A stretch of 64,000 bases of DNA from NCBI RefSeq assembly GCF_963678635.1, contig NC_087066.1, positions 22,351,996 to 22,415,995 of the forward strand, read 5' to 3'. The stretch comes from Symsagittifera roscoffensis. Taxonomy: Eukaryota > Xenacoelomorpha > Acoela > Convolutidae. Position numbers and translations under genes: made by a program. Of this stretch, positions 20,792-31,612 are shown one piece after another (position 1 is the stretch's first letter; the number at the start of each line of letters is the position of its first letter). The notes under the pieces were generated by a model that was not told the origin of the DNA, made no database searches, and worked only from the letters and a program-made list of their open reading frames with translations.

Positions 20792-21259
20792 ATGTCATTT
20801 AAAAACCTAGGAAATAAACAAACAATCGTTTTACACAATTGTGAAATAGATAACAAAAAATACGACCTTGTAATCACACCTCATACACAAACAGTTGGAT
20901 ACATTCGAACAAAACGACAAACACTAAAAAGAAAAATAATAACGAAACAAAGACAAATAACACGAAAAAGATTTTCAAAAAATCGAAACGCATTTTCAGA
21001 ATCAGAAACCAATAGTTTAGACGAACTTTACAAACTAAAGGAATCAATAGATAAAAATTGCCCAATTCACGATCAATTATATTTCTCTGACTCAGAAACA
21101 ACTTCAAATTCATCAAAAAGAGGAAAAAGAAGAATAAAAAAGCAGTATAAACACAAACCAGTACATTTATACAATTGGAATCAACCAATTAGACACATTG
21201 ATAATTACATATTAACAGTCATCGAACGAAAAAATGAGCTCAACGCACACCCCAGGTGA
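20792..21259 (+). CDS. Element B ORF1, small basic protein (155 aa)
   Basis: ATG at 20792. Highly basic core (RTKRQTLKRKIITKQRQITRK) and a second basic patch (KRGKRRIKKQYKHK), separated by a serine/acidic stretch (FSDSETTSNSS). This suggests nucleic-acid binding or nuclear targeting. It overlaps the Gag-Pol start by 26 nt (21234-21259), with Gag-Pol in the +1 frame, so Gag-Pol could be reached by reinitiation or leaky scanning, or the two proteins could be linked by frameshifting. No homologue recognised; element A has a shorter basic ORF at the same place. Confidence 0.7.
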   Translation: MSFKNLGNKQTIVLHNCEIDNKKYDLVITPHTQTVGYIRTKRQTLKRKIITKQRQITRKRFSKNRNAFSESETNSLDELYKLKESIDKNCPIHDQLYFSDSETTSNSSKRGKRRIKKQYKHKPVHLYNWNQPIRHIDNYILTVIERKNELNAHPR

Positions 21260-24200
21260 AGAAAGTCCAGATGATGATGAAATCTTTCCTTTTATAGTAG
21301 ACGCAGATACTGATAGAGGACAACACATATTTTGTCAAAATTTACTCGTAAATTTATTTGAACCCGGAATTAGTCCATGTAAAACAGAGTTCCCAGATGT
21401 AAAAATCAAAAGACAAATCATAGACCACTACTTAAAAGATATATGCAACATAACACAACAGTATGGAATCTACTCCATAGAATTCACCTCACCAAACCAT
21501 AATAATAGAAAATATACAATTCAAACAGACGATCTTGATTTAGAATTTTCAAAAGTTTTTTCAGAATATATAAAAAGCATCCAATATCATAACTCACAAA
21601 GAGCAAACTCCATATTCACCAATGAAGTTTTCGCAATAATATATAGTTATATTTCGATATTAGAAAACGAAATCCCAATAACAAATGTCTCACCGACAGA
21701 AACATCTAAACATTTAAGAGTACGACATGAAATCACACTACTCTCTAGTTATTTAAACATCATTAAAGAAAATTTCACGAAAGACGACGTTTCACAACAT
21801 ACAAAACACGATCTACAAAAAATTTTGGCATGGTTCATAATAGATTATTTCACACACAATATTGATTTAATTGCACAAGCAAGAAAAAATTTTAGACCCC
21901 AAAACTCGAACGATGATACCGCTATCACAGAACAATCAGATTATGTTTGGGACCCCGAATGGTCTCATCCCGCATTTATAAGATTCCCACAATCAATCTC
22001 AAGTCAAGCAATAAGTACGATATCTTACATAAGAGATTATGTAAAAGTAATACCATTAACCATTGATGCAACACCATTAAACTATAATACATTTTTGCCC
22101 GATACACAAAATAATAGTTTAAACTCTACAGTTATAGACAATGAAAACCTTAATGGAACTAGGAATCTTACTCAACAAGATATCCAGACACCATCACACT
22201 TCATAAATGAAGAAATTGTACACACAACAACTACACAACAAAGTATTTCACCAATACGCCCAAATTTAACAACACCAAGAAATACAAATCCTTCACAAAC
22301 ACAGGTAACCTTACAATCAACCGTTAAACCTTCGGTTGCCCCTAAATATTCACATATGGATTATCAAACATACAGACCCATGACAATACCATCAAAAACA
22401 CGCAAAACATTCACTAGAAACAACTTTACAGACCATAATTATAATTATACACATCAATCAAAAACATATAACCAACCACAAAGAAATTTTAACCAATATA
22501 CAAGATCTCGAAATTGGGATAACCCAATGACCCAACCTAATTCAATAAATTTCCAAACAAATCCTCCACAGGATCACAGTGAAAATTACCCATTTTTTCA
22601 ACAAAATAAAAATAAAAAACAGACATCTTATCAAATGGATTATTTATCCTCAGATGATGATTTCTTACAACCAGATATATTTGCACCAAATACTCAAGAA
22701 TATCGTAGACAAGGAATACAGAAAACACGTACAAATCATAGAAATTTTTCTCCACAACCAATAGATGCACAACATCAACAACCAATTCAACAACAAAATC
22801 TAATTAATACACAATCTTTTCAACCAATTCAACAACAAAATCCAATGACTGCACACTCGTATCAAGCATCACAAATGCAAAATGAAATACCACTCCCATA
22901 TTATCTCCAACAACATGAAATAACAAGAAACCAACTTTCGAATTTTTCTCAAATGCCAAATGCAGCAGAATCATTACAAATGACAATGAATCCATACCTT
23001 ATGGGTGGATCATCAATAACATCAAACAAACCTTTAATGGTTTTCACAGGAACAGACCCTGAATACTCTGTAGAAGATTATTTAAATGCAGTAACAGCAA
23101 ACCTGATTTTAAATATTGGACCTGAACCAATTAATACGCCACTACATCAAAACTGGATACATCGACGCACAGCGTTAATACAAACAACCTTAGATGGCGC
23201 AGCCCAAAAATGGTTTTCAGTACTACCTCTAGAAATAAAATCAAACTGGAAAAGGTTTACACAGGAATTTTCAAAAATGTTTGACTCCGAAAGAAACAAA
23301 CAACAACAAAGAGTTTTATGTAATGAAATTCGCAGATTACCAAACGAAACCATCAAGCAAATAGCAGTACGAATCGAAACACTAGTTCGAAAAGCATATT
23401 CATTAAATACACATGACTATAAAAACACAAAGATGACAGAAATCTTAATGATGACCTTAACACCACAATTAAGGAAAATAGCAATAAAAAAGAGAGCATC
23501 CCATCCTTCTTCAATTCGAGAACCCGATTTAGATTTTCGAAAACTAGTAGACAAATTAGAACAAGCAGAAATCACGATGAAACTAGAAGAAACGGAAAAT
23601 CTGAAATTACAATACGTTAATAGAATTGAAACGACTCCCACTAATATTAATAATATACAGGAATCAGAGACAGACCTCGTTGAAAAAATCACTGAAATAC
23701 TCAATATTTACGAAAAGAACCCAAACTTTAAAGGCAAACCATCTTTCAAAAAATGGTGTAATTATTGCCGACGATACGGACATAGTATTTCCGAATGTAG
23801 ACAAAAACAGCAAGACAATCAAAATAAACCTCAAAAATATAAAGAACCAAATAAATCATTCTATCAATACATGAAAAAAGATCAAAATCTACCGAACAAA
23901 ACAGTCCACAGCAACAACAGTTCAGGAAAACCACTCCCGAACAATACAAATTATACAAGAAATCAATCACCATATAACTCAAGTTATAGAGGAAGATCAC
24001 CAGAACGAAGAAACACGAACAATTCATCACAAAATCACTACAATAGACCAAATAGTCGAAATAACTACTCCAGATCAAATTCAAATACACAACGATTTGT
24101 TTCTAGATCTAATTCCCAATCAAGAAATAACTACTATCCAAACAACCAATCACGAAATTCATCATACAATAGGAATAGAAACTACTCCTATAATCGAAAT

Positions 24201-27200
24201 AGAAGTTATTCAAACAACCGAAACCAGAATTACCCGAACAGTCAATCAAGGAATAACTCATATAATAGATCGAACTATAACAGACCAAACAATAATTACC
24301 AAAACAGATCGCGAAATAATTCACAAAATCGACACTCAAGTTATAATAATCGTTATAGAAATTATTCCCAATCACCACACCGGAATAATAATAACTATAA
24401 TAATTCTAATAATCGCCACAGAAGTAGTACACCTAAACATCAAAGACAAATCAATCAAGTACAGTCTAACCCAGAAACAACATCAGACCCTCCAGGTATT
24501 GATGACACAGTAACTGATACGTTACAACTCAATCAAATAAACTGTACATCATCAGATTCAGAAAGTGATACTGAAAACACTCTTTCTATCAATTTGATAA
24601 AAGTCGAAAATGACTATGAATCTGTCATATATGAACAACCCTTTTCATCACACATATATGAAAATCAATCAGAATTTCTTCAAAATTATTACACTACACC
24701 CATAAATTCCACACCAACGACGCAAGAAACAAATGAGATTAACACTACAAATCAAACCAATAAAAATACCAAAACAAAATGCTTGAATACAAACCACATT
24801 TATCAAAATATACAAAAAGAACAACCCAAAGAAAAAATTTGGACAATACCATTTCTCTTAGAAAGCCCAAGAAATAAAGAATTTCAACCACCAGACCTTG
24901 AAATAGATTTTTTAATTGATTCAGGAGCAGAATCAAACATAATAAACATCCCCACATGGAATGAAATAAAAACCTTACACCCAAAGCTAACACCTCTTGA
25001 AACCTCCAGCAAACTAGCAACAGCACAAGGATCAACATTGATAAACTACGGAAAAATCCAATTATTTCTCCTCCCCACCAGAACAATGGAACAAAGCAAA
25101 ATTTTAAATAAGCCATTTAAACAAATATTCCATATCACTGACATTAAATATAATATCATTGGAATACCATTTATTTCGAAGTATATACCAACAATTAACA
25201 TACTAAATAGTAAAATATTAATCAAAGATAAATATACAAAAACAAAAGAAACATCCTTAACATTTTTTCAAAGATTAAATAAACAACCACCATTCTTTTC
25301 AAAATTCTACCCGATATTTAACCAACAAAGAAAACACCTAAAACCACTATCAGGAAATATCTATAATTTTTCAATCAAACAAGTTCACCAATATGATAAA
25401 GAACAAAACAAACAAAAATTTTATATGTCAGAATTTGAATTCAAACCTATTCACAAATTTTTCAAAATCACAATCTCATCCATAAAATATTTGAAAAATT
25501 CGAATTCCGATATCATTTCCTTACATGTCTATAACAACACACCTTACCAAGTAACATTACCTTTAGGACTTTTAGGATATTGTGAAACCAACGCTACAAT
25601 ATCACCAATACACGAAAAAGCCTATCGCGTAAATAATATACTCCAATTACTAGATATTTGCCAATCTACAATTCTTAATGAAGAATTATCTATAAATAAT
25701 ATAATAAGTAACGAAAACAGAAATACGGATTATTTCACAAAAACTCCATATTTCAAACCTACATTCAACATAAGTAACTACACAGAGGACCAACAAAAAT
25801 TTTTAACAATGTTTAATTTCCAACATTCACAAATAACACAAGACGAATTCGAAAAATTAGCCAAACAGCTAATTAAATATTCATCAGTCTATGCAACATC
25901 AAAATTCGATGTTGGGAAAATCAGTTCATCACTACATCTCCCGTTAAAACCAGACGCAGTTTTCAAAAAACAGAGAGCAAGTAAAGTACCAATTCACTTA
26001 CATGATAAAGTGAACAGATTACTCGACATTTTAGAACAATACAACATTATATCACCAGTAAACAAAGAAGAACAACCAAAAGGCAACACATTTATCAACC
26101 CTGTTATCATACTAGCTAAAGGAGAATCATTGAAAATCGTTCTCGATGCTAGATACCTCAATTCACTTATAGATGAATCAAAATGTAATTGGCCCATTGA
26201 ACCAATACAAGTTATTTTAACAAAAATAAACGGCAAATACTTTACAACCGCCGATATGAATAGTGCATACAATCAAATGCCACTAGATGAACAATCACGA
26301 CGTTTAACACAATTTGTTATCGGAAACCAACAATATGAATTCAACCGCTTATTCTATGGAATATCCATAGGACCAGCAGCATTTTCAGCTTTTATGAGCA
26401 AAATTTTTAGACCACTAATACTCAAGAAAAACGCAATCACCTATTTAGACGATGTTTTTATGCAATCACAAACAAAAGACGAGATGTTCAATGTTTTAGA
26501 AAAATATCACCAAATACTTCAGAACGAAAATCTGAAGGCCGCCCCCGATAAATCACACTTCTTTTTGACAAGAGTTAAATTCTTAGGACATAATATAGAA
26601 AGAAAAACAATCACTCCATTGAAATCACGCATTGACGCTATTCAAAAACTTCAACCACCAACAAATAAAAAGAAAATCCAAGAATTTCTTGGAATGTTAA
26701 ACTTTTTAAGTAAATATGTTTATAAAATGCAATTATATCTACGACCATTTTATAACATCCTTAGACAACAAAATAATTTTGAATGGAACACAGAACATCA
26801 AACACGATTTGAAGAAATAAAGAAACTTTTAACTGAACAAATTTCAAACACAATTCCAGACCCTAATCAACCATTCTATGCAATGTGCGATGCTTCGAAC
26901 TTTGGCATCGGTGCAGCACTATTACAATCACATAATGGTACAAATAAAATGAACCTCATATCAGCAAATTCTCGATTATTCACTCAAGCAGAGCTACGAC
27001 TCTCAACTCTAATGAGAGAATGTACAGCCATAATATATACACTGACAGAATATGAATTTCTGATACTTGGATCAAAACATCCAACAGTTCTATTCACAGA
27101 CCATAAACCAATCATCTTTCTCTTTACACAAAAATCTAACCCAAACCACCGAGTTTACAGATTTCAACTAATTCTAATGAAATTTCCAAACTTACATATA

Positions 27201-29456
27201 GTTTGGACTGCAGGAAAAAATCTTGCATTACCAGACACCTTAAGTCGAAATACACCACCTGAATTACTTACACGAAAAACAACAGTTGAAATACCCAAAA
27301 ACATAAAATTCTACCTTGCAGAAAACGAAACATCACCCCGATTGGAATGCAAATATGCAGTAAAAACTGATATTGAACAATCACAAATAAATAATTTACA
27401 ACATTTCCCACTTTATTTAGATTGTCAAAATAATCATTATGAAGTTGATTTACTTGGAACATCAACTTTCAAACCAATCCCATATTCTCAATGGATAAAA
27501 AATAACACCCAACAAAAACGAACAAAACAACACCCGCCTAAGAAAGACCATTTTCCACTAATTGAAAAAGAAGATTTAACTGATAAAATAAATTTATCAG
27601 GACCACAAACAAATGATTCAAAATACACAATAAATCAAGTTTTTGACCTTCACGACCCACTTGATACAATACCCTTATCTAAATTAGAAATCGAAAACAT
27701 TTTTCTCCCCCCAACAGAAATAATTACAATTTCAACACTGAAACAATATCAAAACCTTGACCCAGTAATTCGACAACTGAAATCATGGCACAAATATAAA
27801 ACTAAACCTATCAAAGCAGATTCAACCATTCTAGGAAACAAAACACTCCTCCGATACTTTCGCAAATTTAACAACACAACAATTAACGAAAATACAGACC
27901 TTTTAGAGTATAACCTGAATGAATCTACAGTTCCATGTCTCCCTTTAAGTATGATTCTTATAGCTTTTAATATTTCACATACACAAAATATTAAAGGACA
28001 CTCTGGATCAGAGAAAACATATTCAAACTTTATACAAAACTTTTATTTCCCAAATGCACCAATTTGGATAAAAGTACTATGCAATGACTGTATAGTATGT
28101 CAACTAAATAAACCTTACCCAAATCAAAAACAAATAGCACAAAAACAAGATTTTAAAGGACAAAGTTTGTACTTTAATCATCGTATCTCATTTGATACTA
28201 AAGGACCAATTTCACCCTCATCAGAAGGAAACTCCTACATTATGGTAATTGTTGACGCATTTACACATTATGTAGCACTTAACCCAGTACCACATTGTAA
28301 CGCTTATTACGCTTACACAACACTCTATGAACACTGGATAGCAAAATTCGGACTACCAGAAATTTTAGTTACAGACAACGGTACAGAATTCATAAATAAT
28401 GAAATTATCACACTATGTCATTTATATAACATTAAACACAAACCACGTACATCTCATGCACCTTGGACAAACGACTTAGTCGAAGGTATGAACCGTTCAT
28501 TACAAGAATATCTTAGATGTATCATCAACGGAAATGATACAAAATATACCGAATGGTCAGCAGATGTAAAATTATTTCCCTTAGCGTATAATTCACAAAT
28601 TACGACAACTTTAGGAATGTCACCATACGAAATGGTTTTTAACCAAAAGCCACGCAAACCAATAATGTTTACAGCGAATTCTCATAAAAACGCACAAGGT
28701 TATTGTCAACCAAATAAAGACTCAATTTGTTATAACCTACCTTTACATACACACGATGAAGATCATTTTCATCACCCACAAATTCTTAAACTAGCCTCCG
28801 GTACACACACCGAATGGATTCTAAATAGAGATAAAAAACACAATGAAATTTATCAAAAAATAACAAAAAAGTTATTACAAAGACAAAACATTAATGAACA
28901 AATCAATTCACGTTTTACACCAGCCTCCGAATTAAAAATTGGAACATTTGTTTTAATACCTAATTTTAATACACAAAAAGGAATTTCTAAAAAATTACAA
29001 CCCCTTCGAAAAGGACCATACCAAATAATTGCAAAACCCACTGATGTCACATATAAAATTACCGACTCAAACAAAAAAGAAATCGTTCAACATCGAAACA
29101 ACCTATTACCTTATTACCCAAAAGAATACGCACTCCGCGAATTAACTCAATTATATTCTTTCACAGGATTAAAAATCATTCAAAATGAACCACATCTGAA
29201 AAACACAGAACAAAATGATAACCCCACCGAAAATCAAAACACAAAACCAATCGCCACCAAAATCAATACACAAAACCATAAAGAATCACCAAAACAAAGA
29301 AAAAATAGAAAAATGACCGAACAAATAATACCCCAAGAACAAATCGACAAATCAGAAAATAGAAAAACAACAAGACTCCGAAATCAACCACGTAAAAACT
29401 ATAAAATATTCATCCCCCAATCTAAAATTTTAAAGAAAGTGGAATTTCAAAAGTAA
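21234..29456 (+). CDS. gag-pol: Element B Gag-Pol polyprotein (2740 aa, single frame)
   Basis: ATG at 21234, uninterrupted to TAA. Domains: N-terminal region of unknown fold (1-599) with Gln/Asn-rich spacers; retrotransposon capsid-type domain (about 600-800); CCHC zinc knuckle CX2CX4HX4C (842-855); Asn/Ser/Arg-rich repeats (about 910-1075, resembling RS-type sequence); aspartic protease DSGA (1229-1232); reverse transcriptase with catalytic YLDD (1737-1740); RNase H beginning CDAS (Asp 1886); integrase with HH-CC zinc region (about 2250-2289) and catalytic Asp2321, Asp2381, Glu2417 (exact D-X35-E spacing). Domain order is Ty3/gypsy. Gag and Pol share one frame with no stop or shift between them, unusual for retroviruses, so Gag-to-Pol ratio would need proteolysis or splicing. 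All catalytic residues are intact. Confidence 0.97.
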   Translation: MSSTHTPGEESPDDDEIFPFIVDADTDRGQHIFCQNLLVNLFEPGISPCKTEFPDVKIKRQIIDHYLKDICNITQQYGIYSIEFTSPNHNNRKYTIQTDDLDLEFSKVFSEYIKSIQYHNSQRANSIFTNEVFAIIYSYISILENEIPITNVSPTETSKHLRVRHEITLLSSYLNIIKENFTKDDVSQHTKHDLQKILAWFIIDYFTHNIDLIAQARKNFRPQNSNDDTAITEQSDYVWDPEWSHPAFIRFPQSISSQAISTISYIRDYVKVIPLTIDATPLNYNTFLPDTQNNSLNSTVIDNENLNGTRNLTQQDIQTPSHFINEEIVHTTTTQQSISPIRPNLTTPRNTNPSQTQVTLQSTVKPSVAPKYSHMDYQTYRPMTIPSKTRKTFTRNNFTDHNYNYTHQSKTYNQPQRNFNQYTRSRNWDNPMTQPNSINFQTNPPQDHSENYPFFQQNKNKKQTSYQMDYLSSDDDFLQPDIFAPNTQEYRRQGIQKTRTNHRNFSPQPIDAQHQQPIQQQNLINTQSFQPIQQQNPMTAHSYQASQMQNEIPLPYYLQQHEITRNQLSNFSQMPNAAESLQMTMNPYLMGGSSITSNKPLMVFTGTDPEYSVEDYLNAVTANLILNIGPEPINTPLHQNWIHRRTALIQTTLDGAAQKWFSVLPLEIKSNWKRFTQEFSKMFDSERNKQQQRVLCNEIRRLPNETIKQIAVRIETLVRKAYSLNTHDYKNTKMTEILMMTLTPQLRKIAIKKRASHPSSIREPDLDFRKLVDKLEQAEITMKLEETENLKLQYVNRIETTPTNINNIQESETDLVEKITEILNIYEKNPNFKGKPSFKKWCNYCRRYGHSISECRQKQQDNQNKPQKYKEPNKSFYQYMKKDQNLPNKTVHSNNSSGKPLPNNTNYTRNQSPYNSSYRGRSPERRNTNNSSQNHYNRPNSRNNYSRSNSNTQRFVSRSNSQSRNNYYPNNQSRNSSYNRNRNYSYNRNRSYSNNRNQNYPNSQSRNNSYNRSNYNRPNNNYQNRSRNNSQNRHSSYNNRYRNYSQSPHRNNNNYNNSNNRHRSSTPKHQRQINQVQSNPETTSDPPGIDDTVTDTLQLNQINCTSSDSESDTENTLSINLIKVENDYESVIYEQPFSSHIYENQSEFLQNYYTTPINSTPTTQETNEINTTNQTNKNTKTKCLNTNHIYQNIQKEQPKEKIWTIPFLLESPRNKEFQPPDLEIDFLIDSGAESNIINIPTWNEIKTLHPKLTPLETSSKLATAQGSTLINYGKIQLFLLPTRTMEQSKILNKPFKQIFHITDIKYNIIGIPFISKYIPTINILNSKILIKDKYTKTKETSLTFFQRLNKQPPFFSKFYPIFNQQRKHLKPLSGNIYNFSIKQVHQYDKEQNKQKFYMSEFEFKPIHKFFKITISSIKYLKNSNSDIISLHVYNNTPYQVTLPLGLLGYCETNATISPIHEKAYRVNNILQLLDICQSTILNEELSINNIISNENRNTDYFTKTPYFKPTFNISNYTEDQQKFLTMFNFQHSQITQDEFEKLAKQLIKYSSVYATSKFDVGKISSSLHLPLKPDAVFKKQRASKVPIHLHDKVNRLLDILEQYNIISPVNKEEQPKGNTFINPVIILAKGESLKIVLDARYLNSLIDESKCNWPIEPIQVILTKINGKYFTTADMNSAYNQMPLDEQSRRLTQFVIGNQQYEFNRLFYGISIGPAAFSAFMSKIFRPLILKKNAITYLDDVFMQSQTKDEMFNVLEKYHQILQNENLKAAPDKSHFFLTRVKFLGHNIERKTITPLKSRIDAIQKLQPPTNKKKIQEFLGMLNFLSKYVYKMQLYLRPFYNILRQQNNFEWNTEHQTRFEEIKKLLTEQISNTIPDPNQPFYAMCDASNFGIGAALLQSHNGTNKMNLISANSRLFTQAELRLSTLMRECTAIIYTLTEYEFLILGSKHPTVLFTDHKPIIFLFTQKSNPNHRVYRFQLILMKFPNLHIVWTAGKNLALPDTLSRNTPPELLTRKTTVEIPKNIKFYLAENETSPRLECKYAVKTDIEQSQINNLQHFPLYLDCQNNHYEVDLLGTSTFKPIPYSQWIKNNTQQKRTKQHPPKKDHFPLIEKEDLTDKINLSGPQTNDSKYTINQVFDLHDPLDTIPLSKLEIENIFLPPTEIITISTLKQYQNLDPVIRQLKSWHKYKTKPIKADSTILGNKTLLRYFRKFNNTTINENTDLLEYNLNESTVPCLPLSMILIAFNISHTQNIKGHSGSEKTYSNFIQNFYFPNAPIWIKVLCNDCIVCQLNKPYPNQKQIAQKQDFKGQSLYFNHRISFDTKGPISPSSEGNSYIMVIVDAFTHYVALNPVPHCNAYYAYTTLYEHWIAKFGLPEILVTDNGTEFINNEIITLCHLYNIKHKPRTSHAPWTNDLVEGMNRSLQEYLRCIINGNDTKYTEWSADVKLFPLAYNSQITTTLGMSPYEMVFNQKPRKPIMFTANSHKNAQGYCQPNKDSICYNLPLHTHDEDHFHHPQILKLASGTHTEWILNRDKKHNEIYQKITKKLLQRQNINEQINSRFTPASELKIGTFVLIPNFNTQKGISKKLQPLRKGPYQIIAKPTDVTYKITDSNKKEIVQHRNNLLPYYPKEYALRELTQLYSFTGLKIIQNEPHLKNTEQNDNPTENQNTKPIATKINTQNHKESPKQRKNRKMTEQIIPQEQIDKSENRKTTRLRNQPRKNYKIFIPQSKILKKVEFQK

Positions 29457-30054
29457 TTTCAACATTATACTTCACTATCTTGAAACCTTCGAAACATTTT
29501 TCATTTTTATTTTTCAAAATAACATGCTGACAAGTACGTAATAATTCTAGTTCAAAATAGACCAATAGGATTCATCCAATCCGTCACTTTCTCTAACTCA
29601 AACTAAGACCAATTAGACGAATCATATAGAACTCCAGGCACATCTATAACTATAACTTTACGACCTCCAGGTCAAAAATAAGCAAACCACTCCAACTTGA
29701 CAACTAAAATAAATATCACCATAATACCGTACCCCTCCCTTATCTAATAACCCAAAGATCAACAATATTTCCCCAACTCAGACCACGAATACCCCCAAAG
29801 CAAATTTGTTAACTTAGCCTAAAGTAACAAAATGAACATTTTAATTAGCCTAAAGTATAAAAATCTCACCATACCCCGGATCATTTGACAAACAAAAATA
29901 AAGAAAAAGACGACCTCCCAGTCACCATGAAAATTGCCCCCAACAATTTTTTACAGAACTCAACCCACTTGTCAAAAAACTAATAAATAATCCGACCACA
30001 CTAGAAAATCGCCTCAAACAGCAAAAAATATTCGACCAAGAGATCATTTCTTAA
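29457..30054 (+). other. Spacer between gag-pol and small hydrophobic ORFs
   Basis: About 600 bp with no open frame of note. It holds a repeated TTAGCCTAAAGTA motif (about 29813 and 29849) and short palindromes such as GACCTCCAGGTC (about 29669). It might carry splice acceptors or a promoter for the downstream ORFs; nothing decisive is visible. Confidence 0.4.
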
Positions 30055-30285
30055 ATGCTCTTCTCTCAATCAGTTACTCAAATACTCATAAATCTTAAAC
30101 ATTTTTTTACAATACTTGAAACCTTTATAATATTTCTTTTTGATATACTTGAATCTTTTCTAATAATCCTAATCATTTTTTGTAACATTTTTTTAATTTT
30201 CTACACTATACTCGAACTATTCCTCCAACTTTCCAAAACCCTTGATTACATCCACAGGTACGAGTCATATAACTTGTCTAAATGA
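30055..30285 (+). CDS. Small hydrophobic ORF (76 aa)
   Basis: ATG at 30055. Nearly the whole protein from residue 15 to 60 is hydrophobic (Phe/Ile/Leu), compatible with two membrane spans. Its TGA overlaps the next ATG as ATGA (30282-30285), suggesting coupled translation. A strong splice-donor match (CACAG then GTACGAGT, 30258) lies inside. AT-rich DNA can produce such hydrophobic frames by chance, so the call rests mainly on the ATGA junction. Confidence 0.4.
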   Translation: MLFSQSVTQILINLKHFFTILETFIIFLFDILESFLIILIIFCNIFLIFYTILELFLQLSKTLDYIHRYESYNLSK

Positions 30286-30470
30286 TACGAACAATTTTCA
30301 GTAGAACCGATATTTTTTTATTGTTTGTAATTTTCATAACATTTTTATCATCCCTCATTTTGACAATATGTAAATGTATAAAGAAAGCAATCTTCACATT
30401 TGCCCTAGCAACAATCCTTCTAATTCTTTTTTTGGAAGAATACTATAATAAACATAAACCTTCCCACTAA
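30282..30470 (+). CDS. Small double-TM ORF (62 aa)
   Basis: Begins at the ATGA overlap with the preceding frame. Two hydrophobic spans (about residues 12-30 and 38-53) are separated by a Cys/Lys turn (CKCIKKA), followed by a polar tail. This is a viroporin-like or small hydrophobic protein layout, but no family was recognised. Confidence 0.4.
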   Translation: MIRTIFSRTDIFLLFVIFITFLSSLILTICKCIKKAIFTFALATILLILFLEEYYNKHKPSH

Positions 30471-30475
30471 AGTAA

Positions 30476-31612
30476 CAATTCAAAAATCCATCAAAAATTG
30501 CTACCCAACAGTCACAGAATCAGTCTTCACCGACATCATCCCAAGATAACCAAACACCACCTTCAACTACTCAAAATCCTCAAACATCTACACGAAATTC
30601 TTTTCAAGACAATCCATACACTTTTGAAGAACGACATGCTCGTTTATCAGAACCACTAGAACCAGTTCAACGACAAGCACCTTTAAGCGAACCAACATAT
30701 AACCTATACCCAACACTACCACAAGAACTAAGTAGAATAAGAAATCCTAGTCAAAACCAAAATACAGTCGAAATAAATAGACAAATTATACATCCTCGAC
30801 GAAACAGAAATTTTCAAACTCCACGAGTTCATTTTGATATACCTCAATCCCCATCACAAAACACTCCAGAAAACCCCATTGGTATATTACCAGAAACCCC
30901 TACGCTTCTTTCACAACGTAGCACCTCAAGCCTACCATCAGATTACTTAGGTTCAACACCAACATCTGAGCAAATACGTGAAAATCCTTTCAACCCCACA
31001 AACCAAACATCACGATTTCCATATTGGACTACACATTCATTTACACAAGGTGAACCAAATTTAGTCAATGACCCCATAGATATTTCTACGGATACAACAA
31101 CATCCTCATCACTACCAGAAACATTATCACTACCATCAACACCATCAATAAGCCAGATTTCACCACCACCTTTTAACTTAAATTTTCCAAATAATCTCGA
31201 CGCCAGATATCGAGAACAATCAACAACAAATATTCCTTTAAGACTAGATTGGAATACATTTACAGCACCTCCACCATTATTTGGACAACATCAGGAAAGT
31301 AACCGCCTTCATAACTGGGCACTTAATAGATTACAATATCGCCAAGATATTCACAACGATATCCGTGATCACAATATTCAAATACTCCAACAAAACAGTT
31401 TACAATTAAAGTTTGAAATCACAGTTAAGTTAAACAATATTACCCAACATCCCTACCCATTAAATCCACCTAACATAACAGCTCAATCACTACCACCACC
31501 GTTTATAACTACTGAAGTAATATACAAATACGACAGATATACCAAAAACACAATTGGCTACATTACATTTTATAATCCATACTCAGGATTATCATACACA
31601 TGTATATTCTAA
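30476..31612 (+). CDS. 378-codon open frame with no methionine
   Basis: After a TAA at 30473-30475 this frame is open to TAA at 31610-31612 and contains no ATG, so a simple start cannot be assigned. The N-terminal two thirds are rich in Pro/Ser/Thr/Gln/Asn. The last ~120 residues look more globular (LDWNTF, HNWALNRLQYRQDIHND, ITFYNPYSG). A chance opening of this length without a stop in such AT-rich DNA is unlikely. Likely translated from a spliced mRNA (candidate in-phase acceptors after CAG codons at 30511, 30517, 30523) or by non-AUG initiation. Its end overlaps the env ATG by 13 nt. Function unknown; Pro/Ser/Thr-rich like the 601-aa ORF. Confidence 0.6.
   Translation, partial: QFKNPSKIATQQSQNQSSPTSSQDNQTPPSTTQNPQTSTRNSFQDNPYTFEERHARLSEPLEPVQRQAPLSEPTYNLYPTLPQELSRIRNPSQNQNTVEINRQIIHPRRNRNFQTPRVHFDIPQSPSQNTPENPIGILPETPTLLSQRSTSSLPSDYLGSTPTSEQIRENPFNPTNQTSRFPYWTTHSFTQGEPNLVNDPIDISTDTTTSSSLPETLSLPSTPSISQISPPPFNLNFPNNLDARYREQSTTNIPLRLDWNTFTAPPPLFGQHQESNRLHNWALNRLQYRQDIHNDIRDHNIQILQQNSLQLKFEITVKLNNITQHPYPLNPPNITAQSLPPPFITTEVIYKYDRYTKNTIGYITFYNPYSGLSYTCIF

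Noticed and set aside
24097..24513. 138-aa frame and other out-of-frame ORFs within gag-pol
   Set aside because: Shadow of the Asn/Ser/Arg-rich low-complexity coding repeats; no independent start context or domain.
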